DNA of 64,000 nt from Streptomyces sp. NBC_01244 (GCF_035987325.1 NZ_CP108488.1:5146001-5210000), one strand, 5' to 3'. Counted from the stretch's first letter, positions 8,067 to 18,146 are shown. Translations and numbers: made by a program. The notes: a model not told the origin generated them from the letters alone.

Positions 8067-9161
8067 ATGCGTAGTCCGCACCGTCGTACCACCCTCCGTA
8101 CCGCCGCAGTCGTGGCCGGTGCGGCCGCCGTCCTCGCCCTTCCGGTGGGGTCCGCCTTCGCGGATTCCCCGGCAGCACCGGACCCGCAGGTCCTGCCCGG
8201 CGTCGAGCAGCCGTCCGTGGACCCGCAGCAGCCGCAGGTGGACCCGAGCGTGCCGCCCACCACGCCGCCGACCGTCCCGCCGACCACGCCGCCGACCGTC
8301 CCGCCGACCACGCCGCCGACCGTCCCGCCGACCACGCCGCCGACCACGCCGCCCGTGAAGCCTTCGGTCCGGGACTACGTCACGACCGTGAAGCTGGCCG
8401 ACGGATCGGTCGCCAAGATCTACAAGTTCGGCGGCGGCCACTTCGAGGCCGATATCTTCGCCGGTGGCACCAAGCTGGACACTCTGGTCAGCAAGGGTGG
8501 CGAGGCGGCCTACGGCCAGAACAACGGGCTGCACGTGGTCCTCCAGCCGAACGGCACCGTCACCTCGTGGGTCGAGGGCGCGACCAAGCCGGTCGAGAAG
8601 CCGAAGCCCAATCCGAAGCCGAAGCCGGTGGAGAAGCAGGAGAACTCCGTTCAGGTCGCCATGCCCGACGGGCGCAACGCGCGGCTGATCGACGGGCCGA
8701 ACGGCAAGCGCGTCGAGCTGTCGATGCCGAACGGGAACATCCTCGGGAGGATCGACCTGAAGCACCCGACCGCGACGAACGACGGCTGGACGTACAAGCT
8801 CGTCCAGGACGGGAAGCGCGTGAAGTTCGTCGTCATCGACGGCAAGAGCGGTGGCAACAGCTGGGTCTACGACTTCAGCAGCGGCAAGCTGATCGAGACG
8901 TACAAGGTCGCCAAGGGCGGCACCAAGGACACCAAGAGCGTCAAGCCGGTAGAGAAGGTCGAGAAGGTCGAGAAGAAGGCCGTCGAGCGGGTCGTGCCCA
9001 AGGGCGGAGTGAAGGCGGGCGCCGAAGGCATGGTCCCGGTGGCGGCGGAGACCGACGCGCAGACCCCGCTGCTGCTGGCCGCCGGCGGGGGCATGGCCGC
9101 GGTGGGTGCGGCCGGGCTGGGCTTCGCGATGCTGCGCCGCAGCCGGAGCGAGCGGTCCTGA
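8067..9161 (+). CDS. Secreted, C-terminally anchored protein with Pro-Thr repeat stalk
   Basis: A 364-residue exported protein. A signal peptide (to about residue 32, SAFADSP) is followed by a Pro/Thr stalk with four near-perfect PPTTPPTV units (residues about 60-95). Two small repeated beta modules follow (VKLADGSVAKIYKFGGGHFEADIF and VAMPDGRNARLIDGPNGKRVEL). The C-terminus has a transmembrane helix (LLLAAGGGMAAVGAAGLGFAML) and a basic end RRSRSERS. There is no LPxTG, so anchoring is by the membrane helix. Function unknown; a cell-surface role is inferred. Confidence 0.8.
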   Translation: MRSPHRRTTLRTAAVVAGAAAVLALPVGSAFADSPAAPDPQVLPGVEQPSVDPQQPQVDPSVPPTTPPTVPPTTPPTVPPTTPPTVPPTTPPTTPPVKPSVRDYVTTVKLADGSVAKIYKFGGGHFEADIFAGGTKLDTLVSKGGEAAYGQNNGLHVVLQPNGTVTSWVEGATKPVEKPKPNPKPKPVEKQENSVQVAMPDGRNARLIDGPNGKRVELSMPNGNILGRIDLKHPTATNDGWTYKLVQDGKRVKFVVIDGKSGGNSWVYDFSSGKLIETYKVAKGGTKDTKSVKPVEKVEKVEKKAVERVVPKGGVKAGAEGMVPVAAETDAQTPLLLAAGGGMAAVGAAGLGFAMLRRSRSERS

Positions 9162-9275
9162 CCGCGCTCTGCCGGGGCGGCCGGGCGGCGGCCTGTGCGG
9201 CGGCCCGTGCGGGGAGCTTTCCCCCACCCCGCCCCTTCCCGAAACCGGGGCTCCGCCCCGGACCCCGACCCCGTA

Positions 9276-9318
9276 CGCCGGAACGGCCCGCCCCCACGGG
9301 GGACGGGCCGTTCCGGCG
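9276..9318. terminator. Bidirectional 15-bp-stem terminator
   Basis: CGCCGGAACGGCCCG and its perfect complement CGGGCCGTTCCGGCG close a 13-nt loop between convergent genes. Confidence 0.85.
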
Positions 9319-9341
9319 TTCAGCGTTCGGTGCCGCGCGGG

Positions 9342-11720
9342 CTACTTCGCCTCGGCGTCGCTCTCCGGCTCCGCCGGGGTGTCCGCCTTCGGCTCGGGCG
9401 CCTTGACCTCAGCCACCGGCTCGGGCTTCGCCTCGACGACCGGCTCGGGCTCGGGCTTCGCCTCGACGACCGTCTCCGGCTCGGGCTCGACCTCCGGCTC
9501 CGCCACAGGCTCCGGCGTCTTCACCGAGTCCAGCAGCAGCTGCGCCACGTCCACCACCGTGACGTGTTCCTTCGCCTGGCCCTCGTTCTTCTTGCCGTTC
9601 ACCGAGTCGGTGAGCATGACGAGGCAGAAGGGGCAGGCGGTGGAGACGATGTCCGGGTTCAGGGACAGGGCTTCCTCGACGCGCTCGTTGTTGATGCGCT
9701 TGCCGATCCGCTCCTCCATCCACATCCGCGCGCCGCCCGCGCCACAGCAGAAGCCCCGCTCCTTGTGGCGGTGCATCTCCTGCTGGCGCAGGCCCGGCAC
9801 GGCCGACATGATCTCGCGCGGCGGCGTGTAGACCTTGTTGTGCCGGCCCAGGTAGCACGGGTCGTGGTACGTGATCAGCCCGTCGACCGGGGTCACCGGC
9901 GTCAGCCGACCCTCGTCGATCAGGTGCTGGAGCAGCTGCGTGTGGTGGATGACCTCGTACTCGCCGCCCAGCTGCGGGTACTCGTTCGCGATGGTGTTGA
10001 AGCAGTGCGGGCAGGTGGAGACGATGCGCTTCGCCGACTTCGGCTTCTTGGTCGACTCGTCCTCGTCATCCTCGCCGAACGCCATGTTCAGCATCGCGAC
10101 GTTCTCCTGGGCCAGCTGCTGGAACAGCGGCTCGTTGCCCAGGCGGCGCGGGGAGTCACCCGTGCACTTCTCGTCGCCGCCCATGATCGCGAACTTGACG
10201 CCCGCGATGTTCAGCAGCTCGGCGAAGGCCTTCGTGGTCTTCTTCGCGCGGTCCTCGAGGGCGCCGGCGCAGCCGACCCAGTAGAGGTAGTCGAACTCGG
10301 AGAGGTCCTCCGCGTCCTTGCCGATGATCGGGACCTCGAAGTCCACCTCCTTGGTCCACTCGACGCGCTGCTTCTTCGCGAGGCCCCAGGGGTTGCCCTT
10401 CTTCTCCAGGTTCTTGAGCATCGTGCCCGCCTCCGACGGGAACGCGCTCTCGATCATCACCTGGTAGCGCCGCATGTCGACGATGTGGTCGATGTGCTCG
10501 ATGTCCACCGGGCACTGCTCGACGCACGCGCCGCAGCTCGTGCAGGACCACAGGACGTCGGGGTCGATGACCCCGTTCTCCTCGGCCGTGCCGATCAGCG
10601 GGCGCTCGGCCTCGGCGAGGGCAGCGGCCGGGACGTTGGCCAACTGCTCGGGCGTGGCCTTCTCGTTGCCCTCCATGTCCTTGCCGCCGCCGGCCAGCAG
10701 GTACGGGGCCTTGGCGTGCGCGTGGTCGCGCAGCGACATGATCAGGAGCTTGGGGGAGAGGGGCTTGCCGGTGTTCCAGGCCGGGCACTGCGACTGGCAG
10801 CGGCCGCACTCCGTGCACGTGGAGAAGTCGAGGATGCCCTTCCACGAGAACTGCTCGACCTGAGAGACGCCGAAGACGTCGTCCTCGCCCGGGTCTTCGA
10901 AGTCGATGACCTTGCCGCCGCTGGTCATGGGCTGGAGCGCGCCCAGCGCGACCGCGCCGTCGGCGTTGCGCTTGAACCAGATGTTCGGGAAGCCGAGGAA
11001 GCGGTGCCAGGCCACACCCATGTTGGTGTTGAGCGAGACGACGATCATCCAGATCAGCGAGGTGCCGATCTTGATCATCGCGGTGAAGTAGATGGCGTTC
11101 TGCAGCGCGCCGAGCGACATGCCCTTGAAGGCGAGCACCAGCGGGTACGAGACGAAGTACGCCGGCTCGTACGAGTCCACGTGGTGGATCGCGCCTTCGA
11201 GGCCGCGCAGGCACAGGATCGCGAGGCCGATGGTCAGGATGATGTACTCGACGAAGTACGCCTGCCAGGCCTTCGAGCCCGCGAAGCGCGACTTGCGGCC
11301 GGCCCGCGAGGGCAGCGACGCGAGGCGGATCCCCATCAGGACGAGGATGCCGAGCACGGTCATCAGGCCGATGAACTCGGTGTAGAACTCGAACGGCAGG
11401 AAGCCGCCGATGATCGGCAGCACCCAGTCGGCCTGGAAGAGCTGGCCGTACGCCTGCACCAGCGTCGGCGGCAGCGTCAGGAAGCCGATCGCGACGAACC
11501 AGTGCGCGAAGCCGACGAGGCCCCAGCGGTTCATCCGGCTGTGGCCGAGGAACTCCCGGACCAGGGTGATCGTTCGGGACTTCGGGTCGTCCGTACGGCT
11601 GCCTGCCGGTACGGGCTGGCCGAGCTTCACGAAGCGGTAGATCTGCGCCACGGCTCGGGCGAGCAGCGCGACGCCGACCACGGTCAGGACCAGCGACACG
11701 ATGATCGCGGCGAGTTGCAT
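9342..11720 (-). CDS. Membrane (Fe-S)-binding oxidoreductase with CCG domains
   Basis: A 792-residue protein combining a NarI/DsrM-like membrane part (residues 1-270, five or six transmembrane segments), two [4Fe-4S] ferredoxin motifs (CTECGRCQSQCP and CTSCGACVEQCP) and two CCG domains (HDPCYLGRHNKV and CCGAGGARMW). This is the layout of heterodisulphide-reductase-like electron-transfer proteins found in most actinomycetes. It should move electrons between a cytosolic partner and the quinone pool. The last 80 residues are an acidic Pro/Glu/Lys tail with repeated VEAKPEPEP units. Confidence 0.88.
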   Translation of the reverse strand: MQLAAIIVSLVLTVVGVALLARAVAQIYRFVKLGQPVPAGSRTDDPKSRTITLVREFLGHSRMNRWGLVGFAHWFVAIGFLTLPPTLVQAYGQLFQADWVLPIIGGFLPFEFYTEFIGLMTVLGILVLMGIRLASLPSRAGRKSRFAGSKAWQAYFVEYIILTIGLAILCLRGLEGAIHHVDSYEPAYFVSYPLVLAFKGMSLGALQNAIYFTAMIKIGTSLIWMIVVSLNTNMGVAWHRFLGFPNIWFKRNADGAVALGALQPMTSGGKVIDFEDPGEDDVFGVSQVEQFSWKGILDFSTCTECGRCQSQCPAWNTGKPLSPKLLIMSLRDHAHAKAPYLLAGGGKDMEGNEKATPEQLANVPAAALAEAERPLIGTAEENGVIDPDVLWSCTSCGACVEQCPVDIEHIDHIVDMRRYQVMIESAFPSEAGTMLKNLEKKGNPWGLAKKQRVEWTKEVDFEVPIIGKDAEDLSEFDYLYWVGCAGALEDRAKKTTKAFAELLNIAGVKFAIMGGDEKCTGDSPRRLGNEPLFQQLAQENVAMLNMAFGEDDEDESTKKPKSAKRIVSTCPHCFNTIANEYPQLGGEYEVIHHTQLLQHLIDEGRLTPVTPVDGLITYHDPCYLGRHNKVYTPPREIMSAVPGLRQQEMHRHKERGFCCGAGGARMWMEERIGKRINNERVEEALSLNPDIVSTACPFCLVMLTDSVNGKKNEGQAKEHVTVVDVAQLLLDSVKTPEPVAEPEVEPEPETVVEAKPEPEPVVEAKPEPVAEVKAPEPKADTPAEPESDAEAK

Positions 11721-11927
11721 GGGAGGGCTCCTCGGGCGGCACTTACTAAGCGGTAACTTATCCAGTCAAGGCTTGAGGTTACCCAGTCCCGACGCCGCAA
11801 TGTAGCCGAGCGCGCGGTGATCTGCGTCGCTCGCCCCCGCCACGACGGGCCGCGCCCCCACCGGGTCCCCATCGGGTCCCCGCCACGTCCCGCCGAGTCC
11901 GCGCCGCGTCCGCGCCCGGTCCCCGCC

Positions 11928-12464
11928 TCAGAGCCGCCCGTGCCGCCAGGCCGCCCGCGGGGTCTGCGCGAGGATCGCCAGGTCCATCCCCAGCCAGTGG
12001 TTCTCCACATAGTGCCGGTCCAGCAGGTCCATCTCCTCCCACGGCAGGTCCGAACGTGCGCTCACCTGCCACAGTCCGGTCATCCCGGGCCGTACGAGGA
12101 GCCGCTCGGGCCGGTCCGACGCGCTGTTTCCGGGTCGCGGCCCGACCAGCGACATCTCGCCCCGCACCACGTTGAGCAGTTGCGGCAGCCGGTCCAGCGA
12201 GCACCGCTCCAGCGCCGCCCCGGCCCGGCCCTTGCCCGCGCGCAGCCGCCACGCCCGGTAGGGCCGCCCGGCCAGGCCCGCCGCCGGTTCGCGTACGAGG
12301 ACACCCGCGCCCTGGGTCGCGTACAGCAGGGCCGCGGTCAGCAGCAGCGGTACGAGCAGCACCCCGATGAGGAACGCCGCTCCGGCGAGGTCGAGCACCC
12401 GCTTGGCCGAAGGCCTGGCCGGCCAGGGCGCTGGCCGGGCGGGGAGGCGTAGCAGCAGAGGCAT
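11928..12464 (-). CDS. Bacterial sugar transferase (undecaprenyl-phosphate type)
   Basis: A 178-residue protein with an N-terminal transmembrane hairpin (LAGAAFLIGVLLVPLLLTAALLY) and the catalytic signature SLDRLPQLLNVVRGEMSLVGPRP, followed by RPGMTGLWQVSARSDL and the YVENHWLGMDL segment. These enzymes transfer a sugar phosphate to a polyprenyl carrier. It is shorter than many homologues because the KRLFD start module is brief. ATG at 12464 is chosen because sequence further upstream is low-complexity. Confidence 0.82.
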   Translation of the reverse strand: MPLLLRLPARPAPWPARPSAKRVLDLAGAAFLIGVLLVPLLLTAALLYATQGAGVLVREPAAGLAGRPYRAWRLRAGKGRAGAALERCSLDRLPQLLNVVRGEMSLVGPRPGNSASDRPERLLVRPGMTGLWQVSARSDLPWEEMDLLDRHYVENHWLGMDLAILAQTPRAAWRHGRL

Positions 12465-12600
12465 GCCTGCACCGTGCCGTACGCCTCCGGCGACGGGGCG
12501 GTGCCGCGCGGCCGTGGTGCCCCGTTCGGGTGCGGCGCCGCTGGATCTTGCCTGCGGCCGCCTGGTCGGCGCGGCGGTTGCGCGTAAGCGCAGCCTAAAG

Positions 12601-12621
12601 GTTGAGTCCCCTCGACTCACC
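12601..12621. promoter_or_regulatory. HAIR-like HspR operator, distal copy
   Basis: TTGAGT, seven bases, then ACTCA: an imperfect HAIR (consensus CTTGAGT-N7-ACTCAAG). It is upstream of the -35 of the dnaK promoter. Confidence 0.7.
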
Positions 12622-12625
12622 TCTG

Positions 12626-12654
12626 TTGACACCTGTGGAGCGGTGCGGCACTCT
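12626..12654 (+). promoter_or_regulatory. dnaK vegetative promoter
   Basis: TTGACA at 12626 and CACTCT at 12649 are separated by 17 bp. HAIR elements lie on both sides, so HspR bound there would block polymerase. Confidence 0.65.
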
Positions 12655-12673
12655 TGAGTCTGTTCCACTCAAG
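12653..12673. promoter_or_regulatory. Perfect HAIR operator of HspR
   Basis: CTTGAGT and ACTCAAG separated by seven bases match the HAIR consensus exactly. It overlaps the transcription start region of dnaK. HspR, encoded at the end of the operon, is known to repress through this element. Confidence 0.93.
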
Positions 12674-12691
12674 TCAGCTGGAGGAATCAAA

Positions 12692-14542
12692 ATGGCACGT
12701 GCGGTCGGCATCGACCTGGGCACCACTAACTCCGTCGTCAGCGTTCTGGAAGGCGGAGAGCCCACCGTCATCACCAACGCCGAAGGCGCCAGGACCACGC
12801 CGTCCGTCGTCGCCTTCGCCAAGAACGGCGAGGTCCTCGTCGGCGAGGTGGCCAAGCGCCAGGCGGTCACGAACGTGGACCGGACCATCCGCTCCGTCAA
12901 GCGCCACATGGGCACTGACTGGAAGATCAACCTGGATGGCAAGGACTTCAACCCGCAGCAGATGAGCGCCTTCATCCTGCAGAAGCTGAAGCGCGACGCC
13001 GAGGCGTACCTGGGTGAGAAGGTCACGGACGCGGTCATCACCGTCCCGGCCTACTTCAACGACTCCGAGCGCCAGGCGACGAAGGAGGCCGGCGAGATCG
13101 CGGGCCTGAACGTCCTGCGTATTGTCAACGAGCCGACGGCCGCCGCCCTGGCCTACGGCCTTGACAAGGACGACCAGACCATTCTCGTCTTCGACCTCGG
13201 TGGCGGCACCTTCGACGTGTCCCTCCTGGAGATCGGCGACGGCGTCGTCGAGGTGAAGGCCACCAACGGTGACAACCACCTCGGTGGCGACGACTGGGAC
13301 CAGCGCGTCGTCGACTACCTGGTGAAGCAGTTCCAGAACGGCCACGGCGTCGACCTGTCCAAGGACAAGATGGCGCTCCAGCGTCTGCGCGAGGCCGCCG
13401 AGAAGGCGAAGATCGAGCTGTCCTCCTCCACGGAGACCTCGATCAACCTGCCGTACATCACGGCTTCCGCCGAGGGCCCGCTGCACCTGGACGAGAAGCT
13501 CACGCGCTCGCAGTTCCAGCAGCTCACCGCGGACCTGCTCGACCGCTGCAAGGCCCCGTTCCACAACGTCATCAAGGACGCGGGCATCAACCTGTCCGAG
13601 ATCGACCACGTGGTCCTGGTCGGCGGCTCCACCCGCATGCCGGCCGTCGCCGAGCTCGTCAAGGAGCTCACCGGCGGTCAGGACGCCAACAAGGGCGTCA
13701 ACCCGGACGAGGTCGTCGCCCTCGGCGCGACCCTCCAGGCGGGCGTTCTCAAGGGTGAGGTCAAGGACGTCCTGCTCCTCGACGTGACCCCGCTGTCCCT
13801 GGGTATCGAAACCAAGGGCGGCATCATGACCAAGCTCATCGAGCGCAACACCACGATCCCGACCAAGCGGTCCGAGATCTTCACGACGGCCGAGGACAAC
13901 CAGCCGTCCGTGCAGATCCAGGTCTACCAGGGTGAGCGCGAGATCGCGGCGTACAACAAGAAGCTCGGCATGTTCGAGCTGACCGGCCTGCCGCCGGCCC
14001 CGCGTGGCGTCCCGCAGATCGAGGTCTCCTTCGACATCGACGCGAACGGCATCATGCACGTCACGGCCAAGGACCTCGGCACGGGCAAGGAGCAGAAGAT
14101 GACCGTCACCGGCGGCTCTTCCCTCGCCAAGGACGAAGTCGACCGCATGCGCCAGGAGGCCGAGCAGTACGCGGACGAGGACTCCCGCCGCAAGGAGGCG
14201 GCCGAGTCCCGCAACCAGGGCGAGCAGCTCGTCTACCAGACGGAGAAGTTCGTCAAGGACAACGAGGACAAGGTCCCGGCCGACGTCAAGGAAGAGGTCG
14301 AGGCCTCCATCGCCGAGCTGAAGGAAAAGCTCAAGGGCGAGGACGCTGCCGAGATCCGCACCGCGACCGAGAAGCTCGGTGCCGTCAGCCAGAAGCTCGG
14401 CCAGGCGATCTACGCCGACGCCCAGGGCGCCCAGGCCGCCGGTGGCGCGCCGACCGGTGACGCCGGCCAGGCCGACGCCAACGACGACGTCGTCGACGCC
14501 GAGATCGTCGACGACGAGAAGCCGAAGGGTGGCGCTGCCTGA
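12692..14542 (+). CDS. dnaK: Hsp70 chaperone DnaK
   Basis: A 616-residue Hsp70. Phosphate-1 motif [11 protein letters not shown], connecting motif and [13 protein letters not shown], phosphate-2 [10 protein letters not shown], adenosine motif [13 protein letters not shown], then the substrate-binding domain and helical lid. Gly/Ala/Asp-rich tail ends [13 protein letters not shown] at 12692 follows GGAGG. With GrpE and DnaJ it folds proteins in the cytosol, and in Streptomyces it is also a co-repressor with HspR. Confidence 0.98.
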   Translation: MARAVGIDLGTTNSVVSVLEGGEPTVITNAEGARTTPSVVAFAKNGEVLVGEVAKRQAVTNVDRTIRSVKRHMGTDWKINLDGKDFNPQQMSAFILQKLKRDAEAYLGEKVTDAVITVPAYFNDSERQATKEAGEIAGLNVLRIVNEPTAAALAYGLDKDDQTILVFDLGGGTFDVSLLEIGDGVVEVKATNGDNHLGGDDWDQRVVDYLVKQFQNGHGVDLSKDKMALQRLREAAEKAKIELSSSTETSINLPYITASAEGPLHLDEKLTRSQFQQLTADLLDRCKAPFHNVIKDAGINLSEIDHVVLVGGSTRMPAVAELVKELTGGQDANKGVNPDEVVALGATLQAGVLKGEVKDVLLLDVTPLSLGIETKGGIMTKLIERNTTIPTKRSEIFTTAEDNQPSVQIQVYQGEREIAAYNKKLGMFELTGLPPAPRGVPQIEVSFDIDANGIMHVTAKDLGTGKEQKMTVTGGSSLAKDEVDRMRQEAEQYADEDSRRKEAAESRNQGEQLVYQTEKFVKDNEDKVPADVKEEVEASIAELKEKLKGEDAAEIRTATEKLGAVSQKLGQAIYADAQGAQAAGGAPTGDAGQADANDDVVDAEIVDDEKPKGGAA

Positions 14543-15240
14543 TGTCGGAGGAGACCCCGGGCTTCGACGAGAAGCCCGAAGTCCCCGCCGACGCCGCGCC
14601 TGACGACGCCGCCGAGCCGAAGGCCGCAGCTTCCTCCAAGGAGGAGGCCGCGGCCCCGGCCGGGGACTCCGGAGCAGCACGAGACGCCCAGTCCGCCCAG
14701 GACAGCGGTGCAGCTCTCCTGGCTCAGCTGGACCAGGCCCGTACCGCGCTCAGCGAGCGCACCGCGGACCTCCAGCGGCTCCAGGCGGAGTACCAGAACT
14801 ACCGCCGCCGGGTGGAGCGGGACCGGATCGCCGTCAAGGAGATCGCGGTCGCGTCCCTCCTGACGGAGCTCCTCCCGACCCTGGACGACATCGGCCGGGC
14901 GCGGGAACATGGCGAACTGGTCGGCGGCTTCAAGTCGGTGGCCGAATCGCTGGAGACCGCCGCGGCCAAGATGGGCCTGCAGCAGTTCGGCAAGGAGGGC
15001 GAGCCCTTCGACCCGACGATCCACGAGGCCCTGATGCACTCGTACGCGCCGGACGTCACCGAGGACACCTGCGTGGCGATCCTGCAGCCGGGGTACCGCA
15101 TCGGCGAGCGTACGATCCGTCCCGCACGGGTCGCGGTGGCCGAGCCCCAGCCGGGCACGGCGCCGAAGTCCGAGGCGGCGGAGGGCGCGTCCGCGGCCGA
15201 CCCGTCGGACGAGGACGCGGATGCCCCCGACAAGGGCTGA
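14542..15240 (+). CDS. grpE: Nucleotide exchange factor GrpE
   Basis: A 232-residue protein overlapping the dnaK stop by one base (TGATG). A long acidic, disordered N-terminus (1-60) precedes the coiled coil (LDQARTALSERTADLQRLQAEYQNYRRRVERD) and the beta-wing domain with FDPTIHEALMH. It releases ADP from DnaK. Size is at the upper end for GrpE because of both acidic tails. Confidence 0.96.
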   Translation: MSEETPGFDEKPEVPADAAPDDAAEPKAAASSKEEAAAPAGDSGAARDAQSAQDSGAALLAQLDQARTALSERTADLQRLQAEYQNYRRRVERDRIAVKEIAVASLLTELLPTLDDIGRAREHGELVGGFKSVAESLETAAAKMGLQQFGKEGEPFDPTIHEALMHSYAPDVTEDTCVAILQPGYRIGERTIRPARVAVAEPQPGTAPKSEAAEGASAADPSDEDADAPDKG

Positions 15241-15303
15241 CGTTGCGGCGCCCTTTGCACGACACGCAGGACAAGAAGTAGCGCGAGAGGAGGGACACCG
15301 AGG

Positions 15304-16491
15304 ATGAGCACGAAGGACTTCGTCGAGAAGGACTACTACAAGGTCCTCGGTGTCCCGAAGGACGCCACCGAGGCCGAGATCAAGAAGGCGTACCGGAAGC
15401 TCGCCCGCGAGTTCCACCCGGACGCCAACAAGGGCGACGCCTCGGCCGAGGAGCGCTTCAAGGAGATCTCCGAGGCGAACGACATCCTCGGTGACGCCAA
15501 GAAGCGCAAGGAGTACGACGAGGCCCGCGCCCTGTTCGGGAACGGTGGCTTCCGCCCCGGTCCCGGCGGGGGCGGCGGCTCGTTCAACTTCGACCTCGGC
15601 GACCTCTTCGGAGGCCAGCAGCAGGGCGGCGCGGGCGGCGGCTTCGGCGGCGGCGGACTGGGCGACGTCTTCGGCGGCCTGTTCAACCGCGGCGGCGCCG
15701 GCGCGGGTGCGGGTACCCGTACCCAGCCGCGCCGCGGCCAGGACATCGAATCGGAGGTCACCCTCTCCTTCACGGAGGCGGTGGACGGGGCCACGGTCCC
15801 GCTCCGGATGTCCTCGCAGTCCCCCTGCAAGGCCTGTTCGGGCACCGGCGACAAGAACGGCACGCCCCGCGTGTGCCCGACCTGCGTCGGCACCGGCCAG
15901 GTGTCCCGCGGCAGCGGCGGCGGCTTCTCGTTGACCGACCCCTGCGCGGACTGCAAGGGCCGCGGCCTCATCGCCGAGACCCCGTGCGACATCTGCAAGG
16001 GCAGCGGGCGGGCCCGCAGTTCCCGGACCATGCAGGTCCGGATCCCGGCGGGGGTCTCCGACTCCCAGCGGATCCGGCTGCGCGGCAAGGGGGCTCCGGG
16101 CGAGCGCGGCGGCCCGGCCGGTGACCTGTACGTGGTCGTGCACGTGGACGCGCATCCGGTCTTCGGCCGCAAGGACGACAACCTCACGGTGACCGTTCCG
16201 GTGACCTTCGCGGAGGCGGCGCTGGGAGCCGACATCAAGGTCCCGACCTTGAACGGCCCTTCGGTGACGCTGAAGCTGCCCCCGGGCACCCCGGGCGGCC
16301 GCACGATGCGGGCCCGCGGCAAGGGAGCGGTCCGCAAGGACGGCACCCGCGGCGACCTGCTGGTGACGGTGGAGGTGGCCGTCCCGACCGAGCTGAACGA
16401 CAAGGCCCGCGAGGCCATGGAGCTGTACCGCGAGGCGACGGAGTCCGAGGACCCGCGTTCCGCGTTGTTCGAGTCCGCGAAGGGAGCATGA
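15304..16491 (+). CDS. dnaJ: Chaperone DnaJ
   Basis: A 395-residue type I Hsp40: J domain with YRKLAREFHPD (HPD at about residues 37-39), a Gly-rich linker, four CxxCxGxG zinc repeats (CKACSGTG, CPTCVGTG, CADCKGRG, CDICKGSG), then two beta-barrel substrate domains. It delivers clients to DnaK. Confidence 0.97.
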   Translation: MSTKDFVEKDYYKVLGVPKDATEAEIKKAYRKLAREFHPDANKGDASAEERFKEISEANDILGDAKKRKEYDEARALFGNGGFRPGPGGGGGSFNFDLGDLFGGQQQGGAGGGFGGGGLGDVFGGLFNRGGAGAGAGTRTQPRRGQDIESEVTLSFTEAVDGATVPLRMSSQSPCKACSGTGDKNGTPRVCPTCVGTGQVSRGSGGGFSLTDPCADCKGRGLIAETPCDICKGSGRARSSRTMQVRIPAGVSDSQRIRLRGKGAPGERGGPAGDLYVVVHVDAHPVFGRKDDNLTVTVPVTFAEAALGADIKVPTLNGPSVTLKLPPGTPGGRTMRARGKGAVRKDGTRGDLLVTVEVAVPTELNDKAREAMELYREATESEDPRSALFESAKGA

Positions 16492-16492
16492 C

Positions 16493-16945
16493 ATGGACGG
16501 CCGCCGCAGGAGCCACTACCAGCTCACCGATGAGACCCCGGTCTACGTGATCTCGGTGGCCGCCCAGCTCTCGGGCCTGCATCCGCAGACCCTGCGCCAG
16601 TACGACCGCCTCGGCCTGGTCTCCCCGGGCCGTACGGCCGGGCGCGGCCGGCGCTACTCGGCCCGTGACATCGAACTGCTCCGCACGGTGCAGGCGCTGT
16701 CCCAGGAAGAGGGCATCAACCTGGCCGGCATCAAGCGGATCATCGAGCTGGAGAACCAGGTCGCCGCGCTCCAGCAGCGCGTGGCCGAGCTCTCGACGGC
16801 CGTCGACGGAGCCGCGGCCGTCCTCCAGCAGCGCGAGGCCCAGGTGCACGCCTCGTACCGGCGCGACCTGGTCCCGTACCAGGCTCCGCAGCCGGGCAGT
16901 GCCCTGGTCGTCTGGCGGCCGGCGCCGAAGCGGCCGCTGGACTGA
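16493..16945 (+). CDS. hspR: Heat-shock repressor HspR (MerR type)
   Basis: A 150-residue MerR-like protein. Winged helix VISVAAQLSGLHPQTLRQYDRLGLVSPGR followed by RRYSARDIELLRTVQALSQEEGINLAGIK, then a coiled coil (IELENQVAALQQRVAELS). It represses its own operon and clpB by binding HAIR sites found at 12601, 12653 and 19379. Starts one base after the dnaJ stop. Confidence 0.96.
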   Translation: MDGRRRSHYQLTDETPVYVISVAAQLSGLHPQTLRQYDRLGLVSPGRTAGRGRRYSARDIELLRTVQALSQEEGINLAGIKRIIELENQVAALQQRVAELSTAVDGAAAVLQQREAQVHASYRRDLVPYQAPQPGSALVVWRPAPKRPLD

Positions 16946-17002
16946 GCGGGCTCCGGCAGGACCCGTACGCCGGTACGCCGGCGGGACGCCCCCCTGCGCG
17001 CG

Positions 17003-17042
17003 GGCCCCGCCCGGACCCTTCCCGAAGGGCCTGGGCGGGGCC
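17003..17042. terminator. Terminator of the dnaK operon
   Basis: GGCCCCGCCC pairs with GGGCGGGGCC around a loop that contains a smaller CCTTCCCGAAGG hairpin. It lies between hspR and the convergent LuxR gene. Confidence 0.75.
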
Positions 17043-17102
17043 TCTGTGCGTGTCCGCAGGCCGCATCCGTCCCCACCACCCGTCCGCGTCCCTCGGCGTC
17101 CG

Positions 17103-18146
17103 TCAGCGCGGCTCCAGCACTCCCTCGGCGTCTCCGGGTCCCGAGTCGTGCAGGATGCCGGATTCGGCGATGAGGTAGCCCAGCTGGGCCCTGCTGCCGC
17201 TGCCCAGGGCGGTGGCCAGTTTGGCGATGTGCGCGCGGCAGGTGCGCACGTTCATGCCCAGCCGCCGGGCGATGGCCTCGTCGACGTGCCCCTCGATGAG
17301 GAGGTGGGCGATGGAGCGCTGCACTCCGGAGATCCCGTCCGGGCTGTGCGTGTACGTGACCTTGTCGTTCAGTGGTACGGCCCTGCGCCACAGCTGCTCG
17401 AAGACCTTGATGAGGTACTCGATCAGTCCCGGGTGCCGCAGTTCCAGGGCCACCCGCCGGTCGTGACTCGCGGGGATGAAGGCCACCGTGCGGTCGAAGA
17501 TCATGAGACGCTCGATCAGCTCCTCCAGCGTGCGGATCTCCACCTTGCCCGCGGAGATCCTGTCCACGTAGGCGAGCGTGCCCTGGCTGTGCCGCACGGT
17601 GTGCTGGTAGAGCGTGCGGATCTTCACCCCGCGGTCGATCATCGGCGAGGCCCGCTCCAGGGACTGGCTGAGACTGAACGTCGGCCGGGCGCCACCCGGC
17701 TGGACGGTCAGGGCTTCGGTGTGACACTCGGCGGTGGCCAGATCGATGGCGGCGTTGATCTGGTCGAGTCCCTCCAGCACCGTGATGGCGTGGGTGTTGG
17801 CGGGGCTCTGGGCGCTGAGGGCGAGGAACGGCTCGAAAGCGTCGGTGAGATCCACGGCGGTTCGCCTGCGGTCCTGGATCTCGCGCTCGATCGGGTGGAG
17901 CCGTTGGGCGAGTGCGACGGACGGGGGAACCGCGCGCAGCTGGTTCGCGTCGTCCGGGTCGGGGCGCAGCAGAGCGAATTCGAGCAGGCAGGGGGCGTTC
18001 TTGACTTCACCGCGGGCGATGCGGCCGGCGCTCAGGGCCGCTGCGTAGAGTCGGGTTCCCTCGACGCACAACTCCGTGACGGGGTGGTGATGCGTCGGGT
18101 TTGTTGTGCTTTGCGGCAAATCTCCACCCCCCAGGGTCCTGAACAT
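17103..18146 (-). CDS. LuxR-type regulator with TrmB-like sensor part
   Basis: A 347-residue protein. Residues 1-270 form a helical region of the kind seen in actinobacterial TrmB/LuxR hybrids (ISAGKVEIRTLEELIERLMIFDRTVAFIPAS). The C-terminal HTH is IAHLLIEGHVDEAIARRLGMNVRTCRAHIAKLATALG. It is divergent from a small secreted peptide gene and a Rieske-like gene, which it probably controls. The signal is unknown. Confidence 0.8.
   Translation of the reverse strand: MFRTLGGGDLPQSTTNPTHHHPVTELCVEGTRLYAAALSAGRIARGEVKNAPCLLEFALLRPDPDDANQLRAVPPSVALAQRLHPIEREIQDRRRTAVDLTDAFEPFLALSAQSPANTHAITVLEGLDQINAAIDLATAECHTEALTVQPGGARPTFSLSQSLERASPMIDRGVKIRTLYQHTVRHSQGTLAYVDRISAGKVEIRTLEELIERLMIFDRTVAFIPASHDRRVALELRHPGLIEYLIKVFEQLWRRAVPLNDKVTYTHSPDGISGVQRSIAHLLIEGHVDEAIARRLGMNVRTCRAHIAKLATALGSGSRAQLGYLIAESGILHDSGPGDAEGVLEPR

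Noticed and set aside
8255..8352. Tandem repeat resembling a CRISPR array
   Set aside because: It is contiguous coding sequence for PPTTPPTV units in frame with no spacers.
9195..11756. 853-codon plus-strand frame opposite the Fe-S protein
   Set aside because: Low-complexity Arg/Val/Asp/His content typical of a shadow frame; the minus strand has clear Cys motifs.
12674..14680. Long open frame antisense to dnaK
   Set aside because: Arg/Leu/Asp-rich shadow translation without any recognised fold; dnaK is certain on the other strand.
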